DNA from: Druceiella hillmani
Lineage: Eukaryota; Arthropoda; Insecta; Lepidoptera; Hepialidae
Length of the DNA stretch: 64,000 nt
Direction of reading: 5' to 3'
Assembly: GCA_039881145.1 (NCBI GenBank)
Contig: JAYKKI010000004.1
Span: 45,721,001 to 45,785,000, forward strand
The notes below the pieces were generated by a model, which searched no databases, was not told the origin of the DNA, and saw nothing but the letters and a program-made list of their open reading frames with translations. Both the position numbers and the translations under genes were made by a program. Position 1 is the first letter of the stretch, and each line of letters opens with the position of its first letter. Positions 34,934 to 46,514 of this stretch are shown here, piece by piece.

Positions 34934-37426
34934 ACAGTGAAGATCTTATTACGATAAATACGCAAATGAGATATACACAATGTATTTGGCATTATGAATA
35001 ATAAATACTGCACACAATCAGCCCATAGACATGTGACAGAATACCACATTAGTTTACACATTAATGATTCAAACTATCCAAAGAAGGTTCGTTCTATATT
35101 TGTGCATGAGATGGCAAGGTTAATTCCTTTTTCAATATCTTACTTTCAGCGGCTTGTTGGTTTATCATATTTCGTAGAAAACCAAAGGAATTTCATTGTT
35201 AATATTTATTCTCCAATTGTTAAATGGAATTATTTCGTGCCTCATTTTGTTGGAAACACTCCAACTCTTCACCCCTTAAAATTTCCTCCACTCAAAAATT
35301 ACGAGTCCGCAAAAAAACGCAAAATATTATAATTACACGTCATCATTTTCTGCAACACCGGCACTTAAAACTGAATTAGATCGATGTTCCTTCATTTTAT
35401 ACCACATTACATTTCTGAACAGCCGAATTACGGTTGCACCACAGTGTAATTTTTTTGTGATGACAGAGATTTTAAAAGATAATCTCTATTAACCTACAAA
35501 AATAGACATGTGCATTTATATCATAGAAACTAATTCGCATATTTATGATTAGAATTAATAAGCTCGATAAATTTAAATAACTACTCAATGGTTAGCATAC
35601 ACGTAGACATTATATGCAAAGAAATATTAGGTCCTTATAAAATAACCAAGGACACAAACCTTAGCCTTAACTAAGGGGAATTAGTGATTTTAAACCGTAC
35701 TCATATCAATGTTGCAAACAAAAGTTTACAAAAGCAAGGAAAAGTATGTATGTAAACATTTAATTATAATAAAAATAACGCAATTATTAAGGACCACTTT
35801 AAAGTAATGGTATGTGTATACAATATTACTTTATTGAAATAATAAATATTATCAAGATATTGTCAAAATCAGGCGCAACCCTCAAGCATGTAAACTAAAG
35901 ATGCTAAAGACCGAATGACAGAGTGAAATATCCGTTTGCGCGTACAAAGGATAACACGCTGACCTTTACTTAATAGATAGATCAAGACGCCGGTACATCT
36001 ATTTAGAAGTTAATCGTGTACTAATAATGCATCCATAGTCAGTTAAAGGAAAAGTTTTTATTCTGGTACCTTTATCACTAAAGATATTCGGATGGATCGA
36101 AAATTATCCCTTTACTGTTAGAATTCAATATATTTACTCTATATTAAATAAGCAGCAAAAGTAATTGTAAATTTATCCGATGATCCCAAGTTTAGCTGCA
36201 TTCGTAATCATATTTGAAAATTAAGCTACGACGGAAGCGGTTATATATAATTGAATCATCTTAAAGGCTTAACAATATTAATTACAAATTATTGTATCAT
36301 GAAAGAAGTAGTTTGTAAAGCAGAAGAACATTCTAAGAGAAGATCAACTTAAAAATAAATTTCATTTACTAGGGCTGCAAACCTTAGCTTTAACTTAGGG
36401 AAAATGAAACAGCCAAGCTAATATAAAACATAAAAGAAAATATTGAGTAAATTTTGAGACATCATGCACCTCGTTGAAAACAATTTTCGACTTGGAATAA
36501 TATCTGTTTCTTTCTTCAAATGGTTAACTGTTAAATTTCTATTACTGTCGAAATGGCTTTTTGTGTACTTTACAGAGAAAAAAACAAAACGTAACTATTT
36601 ACACCAGTAAACTGATTGTAAAGGGTAGCATACATGTATACGTGCTTCATATTTATGCAAATAAACAATTTTGTAAAACGAAACACTCGTTTGAATAACC
36701 AAATAGATTTTCAAATTCTATACCATAACTTTAACTACAAAATTATGGCCAACGAGACTATGAAAGATTTTTTTTATGAAAGATTTGATAGCAATCTTTC
36801 ATTAAAATCCGACTTACATTTTGGATCAACAGCAATTCTCCTGGGACTGATATTTTTTGGAATTTAAATCTCCATATTTAATTGAAATAAATTGAAAATA
36901 AATAAGTATTATTCGTTACTTTGATACGTAAAACAACATTAAATTAAGATTTAAAAAATAGGTGCCAAGTTAATGGAAAGGTTTCTGGTTGAGATTTCTC
37001 AAAGCGAAAAAAGACGAGTAATTCTCCAAATTTCCAGATGAGAAAAAATACGCCAAGAACTCGAGAAATAGTTCAAATATGTTTTATGGTGTAAAACCCG
37101 CATTTACTCCACCCCCTACGCAATTGACCCACTTCCAAACCGCACGAAAGCGCTGCCATTTGTTTAGTCGTCCACATTGGTAAAATTCGTGTCGCGATAA
37201 GACTTCGTTTCAAAAACATCTACAACTTTTGGGCCACAACTGCAGAATATCCGATACAAATAACAATTTCTATAGAAATTCGATACGAATAATAATTCTT
37301 TTCAAAACGATAATTCATACATCTAACAGAACGCTAATTTCTACATCAATACAATATCAATTAATCTCGTATGACAAAAAAGTCGAATTAAAAGATACCA
37401 GCTATTCGATCAACTGAATGCTAACT
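34934..37426. other. AT-rich spacer, no gene seen
   Basis: This is where the missing 5' part of the gypsy gag and its 5' LTR would be expected, but I recognise neither. The 112-codon plus frame at 34994-35332 and the 77-codon frame at 36634-36867 match no family I know. 37090-37200 is less AT-rich. Confidence 0.5.
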
Positions 37427-37621
37427 CCTAACTTATGTAACTTACACAAGGCTATAGTGTAGCCTGTAAATAAATTTTTTTTTTCATTATCGGGAAATAT
37501 TGTGTCGAAGATATGAAACCAATTATCAGATGACGTAATAAATTCTCTCGTATTTTTGAAATCATATTTTACTGACGAAAAAGTAGGTCTTTTACTAACT
37601 TCAGTCACAATATTTACTTAG
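37427..37621 (+). pseudogene. hAT transposase C-terminal relic 1
   Basis: The plus frame reads FFFSLSGNIVSKI, a stop, then NQLSDDVINSLVFLKSYF. This is the hAT dimerisation-domain pattern (RxFSxxGNxxxxxRxxLxxxxxxxLxFLxxYF). Upstream residues are compatible but weak. No catalytic region is seen nearby. The copy 190 bp downstream is related but clearly diverged. Confidence 0.75.
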
Positions 37622-37787
37622 AAAATCTGATAGCTTTTAATATCGACTGCACGTTTAAAAAAGTTTCGTTATTTTATTTTATTATATTAATTATCTTAGC
37701 TTATCTAAGCAATGTCCGTCTGGTATAACTCATTGCCGAAGCATACATAACAAGAAATTTAATAAAAAAAATAGTTTCCCCTTTTAG

Positions 37788-37982
37788 AGTCAAGTAGTAA
37801 AGCAACGTCAAATTGACAATTTATGTAAAGTTTTAATGACAGTAAAGCCAACATCGACGGAAAATGAACGGGTTTTCTCCTTATGTGTAAACTTTGTAAC
37901 GAGGATAAAGAAGCGATTTTTAGATGATGCCATTAATGCTCTCGTGTTTCTAAAATCATATTTCGTTACAAATAACCAATAG
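37788..37982 (+). pseudogene. hAT transposase C-terminal relic 2
   Basis: An uninterrupted frame of about 64 codons includes KPTSTENERVFSLC and RFLDDAINALVFLKSYF and ends at TAG 37982. The order TSxxxERxFS ... LxFLKSYF is diagnostic of the C-terminal dimerisation domain of hAT transposases. The frame is preceded by CCCCTTTTAG, which looks like a splice acceptor, though upstream exons are not seen. It is a fragment; the DDE part is absent. Domestication is possible in principle for hAT ends but nothing here shows it. Confidence 0.8.
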
Positions 37983-38659
37983 ATAGTGGTGAAGCCGTTT
38001 CCTATGCTACCTACTATTTTTAAGGCTAATAAGCTAATTTACTCAGAAATTTTCATTGTTTTTTAGTTACATAATTAAAAGACCGTATAGTCATAAGTTT
38101 TATTGGCAGATTAATTGATTGTGAACCCAATTCCTGTTCCTTTAGTTGATTTTTGTATTGAAAATTTGATTTTTTTATATAAAAGACTGTCACCGAAAGT
38201 TTTACTTACTTATAGGAAGAAACATAGTGTATGTAACTTTAATTTAAAAATTGTTTTTATTAAGATATTTTAGGTATCCTCTATTGGTTTAAATAATAGG
38301 ATGCGTGATTAATATTTTCACTTGCCTCAGGAAGGAAGCTAAGACAAATATTTAAATTACGTAGGTACTTTAAATAATTATCTTACTTGTGAACTTTTGT
38401 TTAATAAAAAGATAAAATTTTTATGGGAAAATATCTACTAAAAGTTTAAATCTGTTTAATTTTTTTAAATAATTTGTGAGTAATTAATATTTTAATTCAA
38501 ATGTCTGAATAAATAATAAATGTTGATGATTTTTAATAAGTGTAATTTTATTTTGCATTTCATTCATATTTTTAATATTTTTTAAAGTTTTAGAAATTTG
38601 TGAAAAATTCGAGATTTCCCGGGAATTTCCTAGTCGAGAATCTTGAGTCAGGCGAAACT
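37983..38659. other. AT-rich spacer, no gene seen
   Basis: Nothing recognisable between the hAT relics and the short repeats that follow. Confidence 0.6.
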
Positions 38660-38745
38660 CCAAGGTTTCATGGATACATGATAAATAAGGTTTCATGGAT
38701 ACATGAGGTTCCAAAAGTTTCATGAATACATGATAAATATGACAT
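38660..38745. repeat. three copies of a ~24-bp unit
   Basis: GTTTCATGGATACATGATAA and close variants occur three times (starting near 38665, 38690 and 38720), the first and third followed by ATA(A/T). Confidence 0.85.
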
Positions 38746-39798
38746 TTATTTCTATCTCGTATCGAGGTTGTTGCAAGCAATATGTGCACCTACAAACACA
38801 TAAAGTACACACATTGACGAAATTTTCGTTACCAGTGGTATCAATGTTTTTTGTCACAGTGATTATTATATTTCAAATATGGGAAAAGATTTTTATTTCA
38901 CCAAACCAAAAATTAAAAATTTTCCATCCCCTCGTGTCCATCTTTAAATTATATAACCCAAATAGTAGACTGACTTGACTCTTAATGACGTGACTTCCTC
39001 CTAGAGTCTTCTAAACGTATACTTTCCTACATAAATGGACTCCTGAATAAATTTCAGATTTGTGATTTTTCAGACACTTGACCGGTTTACCGATTTTGCC
39101 TCAAAACCTAATTACTTAATAATAATTTAAAATGTGTAGCACCTAAATGATATACATTTGTAAATTATTAACGGGAGAAAAGTTAAAGGAAACTTATCCC
39201 CATAGATTAAATTAAAAAATCGACTTTTACTTCCAGATGCAAAATAAAACAAATTAAAAGAGATATAATAAGGTATTGTATTATAAAATAATATTCTCCG
39301 AATACAATTTCCAACTTGGAAATATATGTAAAATAGCGAAAAGAAATGTGAAGGGACCCGAAGAATAGTTATTATCTACGAAATATCTTCTATGGTTACA
39401 AAAAAAAACAACGCGCGTCTCTCAATACTGACTTTATTACGATTAAGTTTCAACAAAAAAAATTTTCAACAAATGGACTATTAATGAGTACTAAAGTTTT
39501 ATTGGACTTATATAAGTGTTAAAACACAAGTTCATTATCCCAAATATTTTAGGAAAAATGTTGTCTTCCTCTAACTATATCTTCATCCGCCTATGCAACG
39601 ATGGTAGCAATAATGAAATTATTCCCATATACGATACTATTTCTAGGGATCACACATTAGATCTTTCAAATATTCCTTAATTTGACACAGGTTTTCTTTT
39701 GCCATACTATATTTTTTACTTATAAGTTTTTAGGATGCCGCTTTAAAAATATTGAAGAAGTAAACTGTTAAAATAAGATTTAATTTTCCATCCATCTA

Positions 39799-39802
<4 letters not shown>

Positions 39803-39862
<60 letters not shown>

Positions 39863-39871
39863 TATATATAT
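39803..39871. repeat. (TA)n microsatellite
   Basis: About 69 bp of alternating TA with one AAA interruption, inside copy A of the triplicated segment. Confidence 0.97.
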
Positions 39872-40093
39872 GTCACGACTACTTCTAGCAAAACTAAAGT
39901 CTAACTGAAATTTTCAGTTGGACAACAAATTTTAAATTATTTACGTAAATCCACAATAATTTATGCAGAACAAGGTTTCCGCGAAAAACAAATCTAATCA
40001 CCCGACCAACACCACAAACATGTAAGGATAAGTTTTAAAGATATTTTGTTTGTAATTATGTTTGATGATAAACAAAATTAAGTTACACAATTA

Positions 40094-40301
40094 ACAATTA
40101 AATGAAACTACGTGATGTAGTATTATTTCTACTTTTTTAAGTTCTTTACCACGACATAGGTTTCGTTGTATTACAACATCTTCAGGTGGGCTATTAGCAT
40201 AGATTCCATATGAATCGTTATAATACAACGAAACCTAGGTCGTGGGAAAGAACTTAAAGAAAGTAGAAAAAATACTATATCACGTAGTTTCATTTAATTG
40301 T
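40094..40301. mobile_element. foldback (hairpin) element, ~80-bp arms
   Basis: Arms 40094-40173 and 40221-40301 are inverted copies with few mismatches around a 47-base spacer. They include CAATTAAATGAAACTACGTG and GGTTTCGTTGTATTA. Part of the arm recurs at 63188-63221, so the sequence is dispersed. CATCTTCAGG next to GTTGTATTACAAC recalls the CTGAAGATG...ACGAAAC phrase common near ends of some retroelements, but no protein is present. Best described as a foldback or MITE-type element. Confidence 0.8.
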
Positions 40302-43080
40302 AAATAAAGAATATCTACGAAATTAACACCAAATATATCGAATATTTCAAAATACTTAATTTTAAAATACTAATCAATCATCCATCATGTGGACGATCGG
40401 TACGTGAGCCAACTCGTACTTAATTGATTTTTTTATTTAGAATATCACTTTCTTTGATATGATATTCTTTTTGGACATATCCATTTTTATATTTATCAAG
40501 TTTCAGTTTCCGACATACATTTAGTAATTAAAATACATTATTATTTGTTTGTTTTTATTTTTCTTTTGCATTACCTTGGATTTATTTATGCACTTTAATA
40601 TGGATACTGACTTAGAAGTATGTTTTTGCTTATTTCGTATATTTTGTACCTCAATATTTTCCTAAAATATATATTTATATAATATCATGTCATCAAGTTG
40701 TTAAAACTAAGGTAAAACTCTTTATCAGGTTTTGATAACTGGTAGTACTAACGTAACTACCGCCGATACTATTACAATATTTAAAGATATAAGTATTTAA
40801 TAATTTACAATTTCCTGGTTACAAACTTATTTATCCCAGCTCCATTTATAGAAACCCTAAGACACTTAAATAAATTGAATAGATTTAATTTCCACGATTA
40901 AATAAATAAATATGACGACAAATTTTCAAAAACCTGTCCCACTTCTTCCGTAAAACTGGATATTTTTTTGAAAAATATTTAAAAAATATCCACGCTATTT
41001 AAACATTTATTAATTCAACCATTTAGTTCGATGCCATTTTTTTAAACGCGCTTTATAAAGCTAATGAAATAGTAATGATTAAAAAATATATAATTTAATA
41101 TATCGTAGCTATATTATTATATCATGTGATTATATGAAATATGAAAACTATTTGAGGCCCAAGAAACCCCTTTATTTTTTCCACAAATAAATGTTTTTTG
41201 TTAGTCTATCCTTTGAGTTTTATCAGATCATTAGATCTTTATTATAAATTAAAAAACTAAGAAATATTTAAAAATTATTACGAATATAAATGATTCTGAA
41301 AGAGTTAATTAATTCAAAGACGATAAAAATCGCCTAAAATTAAAATTATAAAATATAATTGTCCAAAATTAAAAACAAATTGCAAAACAAAATTTGTCTA
41401 CACATTTTTTATATCACAAAATAATATTTCTTTGAAGGCATTTTGGATAATTTTTATCCAGTTCTTCAGTTTTATTAAATAAAACTAATAGATCCGTAAA
41501 AAGAAACGATATTGACGATATACAGAGAAAAAAATTATTTTTGTGTATATATAACCTCAATATAAATGAGTACGAATAAATAGAAACTTGATATGGCCTT
41601 CAACTTTCAATAATTGAAAATAGTTCAAGAATTTTTTGAAACATATAATTTTCTGAGCGCAATCCTTATCTTGATCACATTTGTTTATTGCCGAGTGTTG
41701 TTATAACATTTTATTTCCGAAAATTTTCGATTCCTTATAAAATACCCTAACAACGTCCTGTTGTGTAGAAGTAAAAATTTATCGTCATACCAAATAATTC
41801 GGATCTGTATAGATTGTTACATCAACCACGTTCAGCAATTTCACGATTTGACCAGCATATGTGTGTATATTAAAAAATATTTTCTTTATTAATCCTAATG
41901 CTTAATACTATCGGATGCCTGTTAACTATTTATTTTCAATTATACATATTTTTATTAATATTATATATAGTTTATCATGTGTAGCCTAAACCTACCATGT
42001 CAATCTTATTCGAAATGCATTAATATTGGTTTCATATCTTACTATCTCAGAAAAACATCAACAGACATACATAAGAAAAATACCAACAAAGCTTAGATAG
42101 CTTTCTTGGTTTTTTTCTTGACAAAAGTAATTCAATTTCAATACATCGAAATAACAGAGACGCGATAAAAGCTTTCCTACATAGATTACGCTAATTATAT
42201 TTTAATATAAATGTACTGATGGTAATTCCCAGAGTAACCAGTGGTACGTTTTACAGTAAGCACAATTCTTAAAGTAAATTTATTTATCCAAGTTCCGAAA
42301 ATAAAAATTAAACGCTCTAAAGACGCCTTCAGTTATTTAAAACGAAATCTATTTTGTAAATGTTCATATATATTCAAGCAACTTTTAGTTGCGATTTATC
42401 GCCGCCGTTTATACCTTTTTTGCATATGAAAATCTCGTTGCGCTTGTTTGCCGAAATTTGGGTATTATGTTAATGTAATATTAAGTCACATGCGATCGGA
42501 CTGAAACAGCTGTAAAAGGACACAAAAATTTCAAGGATGAGGGTTTTATGACTGAATACTTATGCGAATCCTCGGCCTAACCACACTTTATAACAGGCCG
42601 ACCACACATCAACCAGCAATTTGAAGTAGAGGGACCTCACTCCTAACACCATTTTCCAAGCTCAGGTCCATGGTTGACGAATGTGATTCATTATAGGAAA
42701 GGATAAGCATGTAATAGCTACTTCATTATCATAACAATGAGTTTTGGCTGAGAAGCCGAGTGGCGCAGAGTTTGATTAGAAAATTTGGAAGCAAACGATT
42801 TAATACTTTACTAGCTGTTATGTACATCGGGGAGAAAACCATATTATATATTGTTGCCTAAGAGACTAATACATTTTTTAGCAAAGAAATGTTATCATCC
42901 TAATTTTCACCTCAAGTAAATGCTTTGAAAAATCAATTGATTCATTTGGGGTGACCAAAATTAGTTTTTGTTCCTCTTAGATTGTGTTACTTTGATCTAA
43001 TATTTATTAATCGAACTATCCAGTTTATATTCAATGACCAACAGCTGCAAAAGCTTCCTTGTAGTCAGTATTATCTTACA

Positions 43081-45700
43081 AATTTAATTTATGCATACAT
43101 CTCGTAACCCAGTAAACATTTTATAAAACAGAAATTTCTCATTACCCGATGCGCGAAAAACAACTAGTTATTATTATTGTAATTTCTGTTAACATAATTT
43201 TACGAAAAATCTTTATTCCACAAGGCAGTGGATAATTTTCGTGCAGCATTGTTTTGATATGTTGCTGCTGAGTTTTACTTTAGAAACGGAGACTTATTGT
43301 ATTTTAGGATGACGTGTCGTTGACAGGAAACATTTATAATCAACATCCCATATGTTTGTAAATTTTTACCTAAACTATTTTTAGTATAATTAAATCAGCC
43401 CATTATTTTCTGAAGAATTTCATTTTTGTAACGTAAGATATGTTATAAAAACGGGATTACTATGTCAATATACCCCGTAATATATTTTGAAAGAAATAAT
43501 AGATTTCTATATTTTACATGAAAATATAGAGCTCTTTATTCTAAAAATGAACATTCCTATTTGTCAGAATTTTTAAACACGGAAAATTAATATCTTGAAG
43601 AAATAATTTCTGAATGATAAATTATAATTATTATGGCGTAACATGAATCGACACACATATTCCAACAAAAGATATCTCCAACAAATTTCAAGTACATATT
43701 GATCACCAAATACATAATATTTCAGGTTGCTGGTTTATATTAAAACACGCTTCGACGAGACTATATAGTTTCATAGTGATTATAAATTGAAAAATATCCT
43801 ACTAAACAAGTAGACATGAACTAAAAATTGATGAGGAGTTGCATCGCCATCGCGGGAGTGGTAACCGCTCATAGCAGAGAATTCAAAATTAAACTTGAGT
43901 ACAATTCACATCACGAGGGTTCCACATATATTTGGGTACATATGGTAATTTATACAGTTAAAATTATATAGCGTTTCTATTAACTCATCATCATCAAATA
44001 TTATTAAATGTGATAATTTTTCACAATCTAAGTATATACGTTAAATTTCCCAGTCTATGTTTCCCTGGTATAAAAATTGATCACTTTGATATATAAATGC
44101 AAAATCATCGAATAATATTTGCGTTAACTTTGACTGACTAAAAGCCACTATATAATTTATTTCTCATTTTTGAGAAACGACTAAACATTTTGGAAAATTA
44201 CATTCCGCGAAGCAGAGGGGATGTAAAAATATTTCTAAATAGTTTCGATTTCGTCTTAATTGCAAAAGATCTATTCGATATTATTTTACTCAATGACGTT
44301 TATAAAAAAATCCAGCAACAAATTCCCAACCAAATTTATAATAAGATATTCAAATAAAATAAAAATTAAATAAAAGACTAAGGAGGAAATTAATAAAATT
44401 TCGCTAATCGGCTACAAAAGCTTGATTAATATTCAAGCCGTAAACCAATTATTAAAATCGACCTATTTGTCTTTTTATATAACAGATTAACTACGTGACC
44501 AATAATAACCTTTGATAATGACCTTTGTTATATGGTGTGGGCATATTGGTAGGCAAAATTCTAATAATATGAGACATTCTTATAACATCCGTAAAAAAAT
44601 TAAATGCGCATCTTAATTATCTTATGCCATTACGAAAAATACTATCATTGTCATAGAGACGATGTATATTTCACCTTATCTGATATTACTTAGCATTTAC
44701 CCCTTAATCTGGAGCTTACTTCTGAGCACTTAAATTATTTGTGTTATCATGAAATTAATCCATAAACATTTATTTGATTCTACACGAAAAGATTTACTAA
44801 TTTGGCATTCATAACCAATTTCAATAATGACGTAGACAAATAAATATCTATAAAAATATTAAAGAAAATATGAATATGAAATCCTAATCGGTGAATAGTT
44901 TGCACAAATATCCACTCTACGGTGTTAATTCCAATCTTAAGAACGGAAAAATCGTATATTAAAATAAATCTAGATATAACATCCCGTCCAGGTAAAAATT
45001 GAGCACTACCAGTTAATCGCTGATAAAGGACTACTACAAGTAGATTTTGGATAAAGTAGCATCAAAATCAACTCTACATACAACAGACCGACGAAATTGA
45101 ATTCTAATCTATACAAAACCATATGAAAATTAAAGAAAATATATAAGTTACGTTAAAACTAATAAATGACCTGTCACAACGAAAGGGACAGAGAGTCAAA
45201 CATGTAAATAATACATGTTTCGAACCGGGACTTCTTTGTTTAAGTAGCTTGTGAAAACAGGTAGAATTTATTTGTTTATCAAAAAAATAAAAATCGGGTC
45301 AATTAAAAAGTATTTACTCTGGACTAAGATGAAAATTAATGAAAAGCGAATTCCGGTTCTGCTGAGGCTTACTGATGTTTAATATAAACGAAACAATTGT
45401 TATATTAAATACAATAGAATTAAAGTTTTTGCAAGTAACAAAGTTATCCCGCTAGAGACTCAAAACATGAACATAAGTATTTGTGTAGACTTATAAAATT
45501 AAGCAATTTTCAATACTGAAACGCAATATTTTTATACACACCTTATTTTTAAGTTGTATCACCAATTTTTCCTTTTCCACGCAATCAAAACCACTAGCGG
45601 ATTAAATACAAAAGATAAAATTAAATAAAGTTAAACCCGTTTAATGGATCACCCTATAAGTGCTGTCTTTGTTTTAATGTTCGTGACCTTTGTATTTTCG
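43081..45700. other. AT-rich spacer, no gene seen
   Basis: Between copies A and B of the triplicated segment. Nothing recognisable. Confidence 0.55.
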
Positions 45701-45747
45701 TTATGTCCATTAACCACAGTAGGGACTACTGTAGTTAATGGACATAA
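45701..45747. repeat. snap-back hairpin, 22-bp arms
   Basis: TTATGTCCATTAACCACAGT and onward pairs with its complement ending at 45747, with one mismatch and a central GGGAC. It sits about 20 bp left of the 48-bp minisatellite. Confidence 0.95.
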
Positions 45748-45764
45748 GATAGAATTTATACCGA

Positions 45765-46285
45765 AGTACATAAAATATTTTATGTAGAAATAATTGATAA
45801 TACTTAGCTTAATAGCAGGTAGAGGCTTAGTAATAATTGAAAATGCTTACTTTAATCGCAGGTAGAGGCTTTTTTATAAAAATGATTGATAATGCTTAGC
45901 ATAATGGCAAGTAGTTGTTTTATGTACAAATAATTGATAATGCGTAGTATAATTGCAAGCAGATGCTTTATGTAGAAATTATTGATAACGGTTAATAAAA
46001 TCGCAATATATGCTTTATGTATAAAATATTGATAATACTTAGTTTAATCGCAAGTAGAAATGTTTGATAGTGCTTATTATAATGACGGGATATTTCATCT
46101 GAAAATAATTGATAATACTTCTTATAATCGCAAGTAGATGCTCCGTGTGGAAATGACTAAAAATTATTAATTATAATCACAAATGGATACTTTATGTAGA
46201 AATTATTTATTATGCTTAGTACCGCATTAGTATTAGCCGCAAGTAGATGCTTTGTGTAATGATCTATGATTGATAATCCGATTAT
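45765..46285. repeat. 48-bp degenerate minisatellite
   Basis: About ten imperfect copies of a unit near 48 bp, approximately CTTTATGTAGAAATAATTGA then TAATGCTTAGTATAATCGCA then AGTAGATG. Individual copies have indels. It lies between the snap-back hairpin and a TA tract. Confidence 0.88.
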
Positions 46286-46328
46286 TACAAAGCAAATTTA
46301 GAAAATATAAAATATCTTCCCATGAATG

Positions 46329-46330
<2 letters not shown>

Positions 46331-46399
<69 letters not shown>
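46331..46399. repeat. (TA)n microsatellite
   Basis: About 69 bp of alternating TA. It creates Tyr-Ile runs in open frames on both strands, which are artefacts. Confidence 0.97.
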
Positions 46400-46402
<3 letters not shown>

Positions 46403-46514
46403 AAAGAAGATATCTTCCAAAGTGTTGGTATTTTATTTCACCTATTTTCTCCAGCAGGATAACGTTGGAACGTATTTTCAAAATCAAATTGATTTTTTTC
46501 TTGTTTTCTAGATC

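Larger units (their letters stand above)
39065..43080 (+). repeat. triplicated segment, copy A
   Basis: Shares ordered blocks with copies B and C in the same orientation. Examples are CCTCAAAACCTA (39100), a GACTTT..TTACG..TAAGTTTC block (39430), AAAGTTTTATTGGA (39493), TTCAAGCAACTTTTAGTTGC (42375), AAATTTGGGTATTATGTTAA (42452), CAGGTCCATGG (42663) and the AGCTTCCTTGTAGTCAGTAT end (43052). Copy A has extra DNA, including a TA tract and a foldback element. No protein is recognised in any copy. Confidence 0.7.

Noticed and set aside
34994..35332. 112-codon plus frame beside the Harbinger-like right end
   Set aside because: No recognised domain. It is on the opposite strand to the gypsy genes, so it is not the missing gag.
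42750..42800. tRNA-like phrase GAGAAGCCGAGTGGCGCAGAG
   Set aside because: Only the 5' part resembles a Leu/Ser tRNA. There is no anticodon stem or T-loop box, and the related copy C sequence does not keep it.
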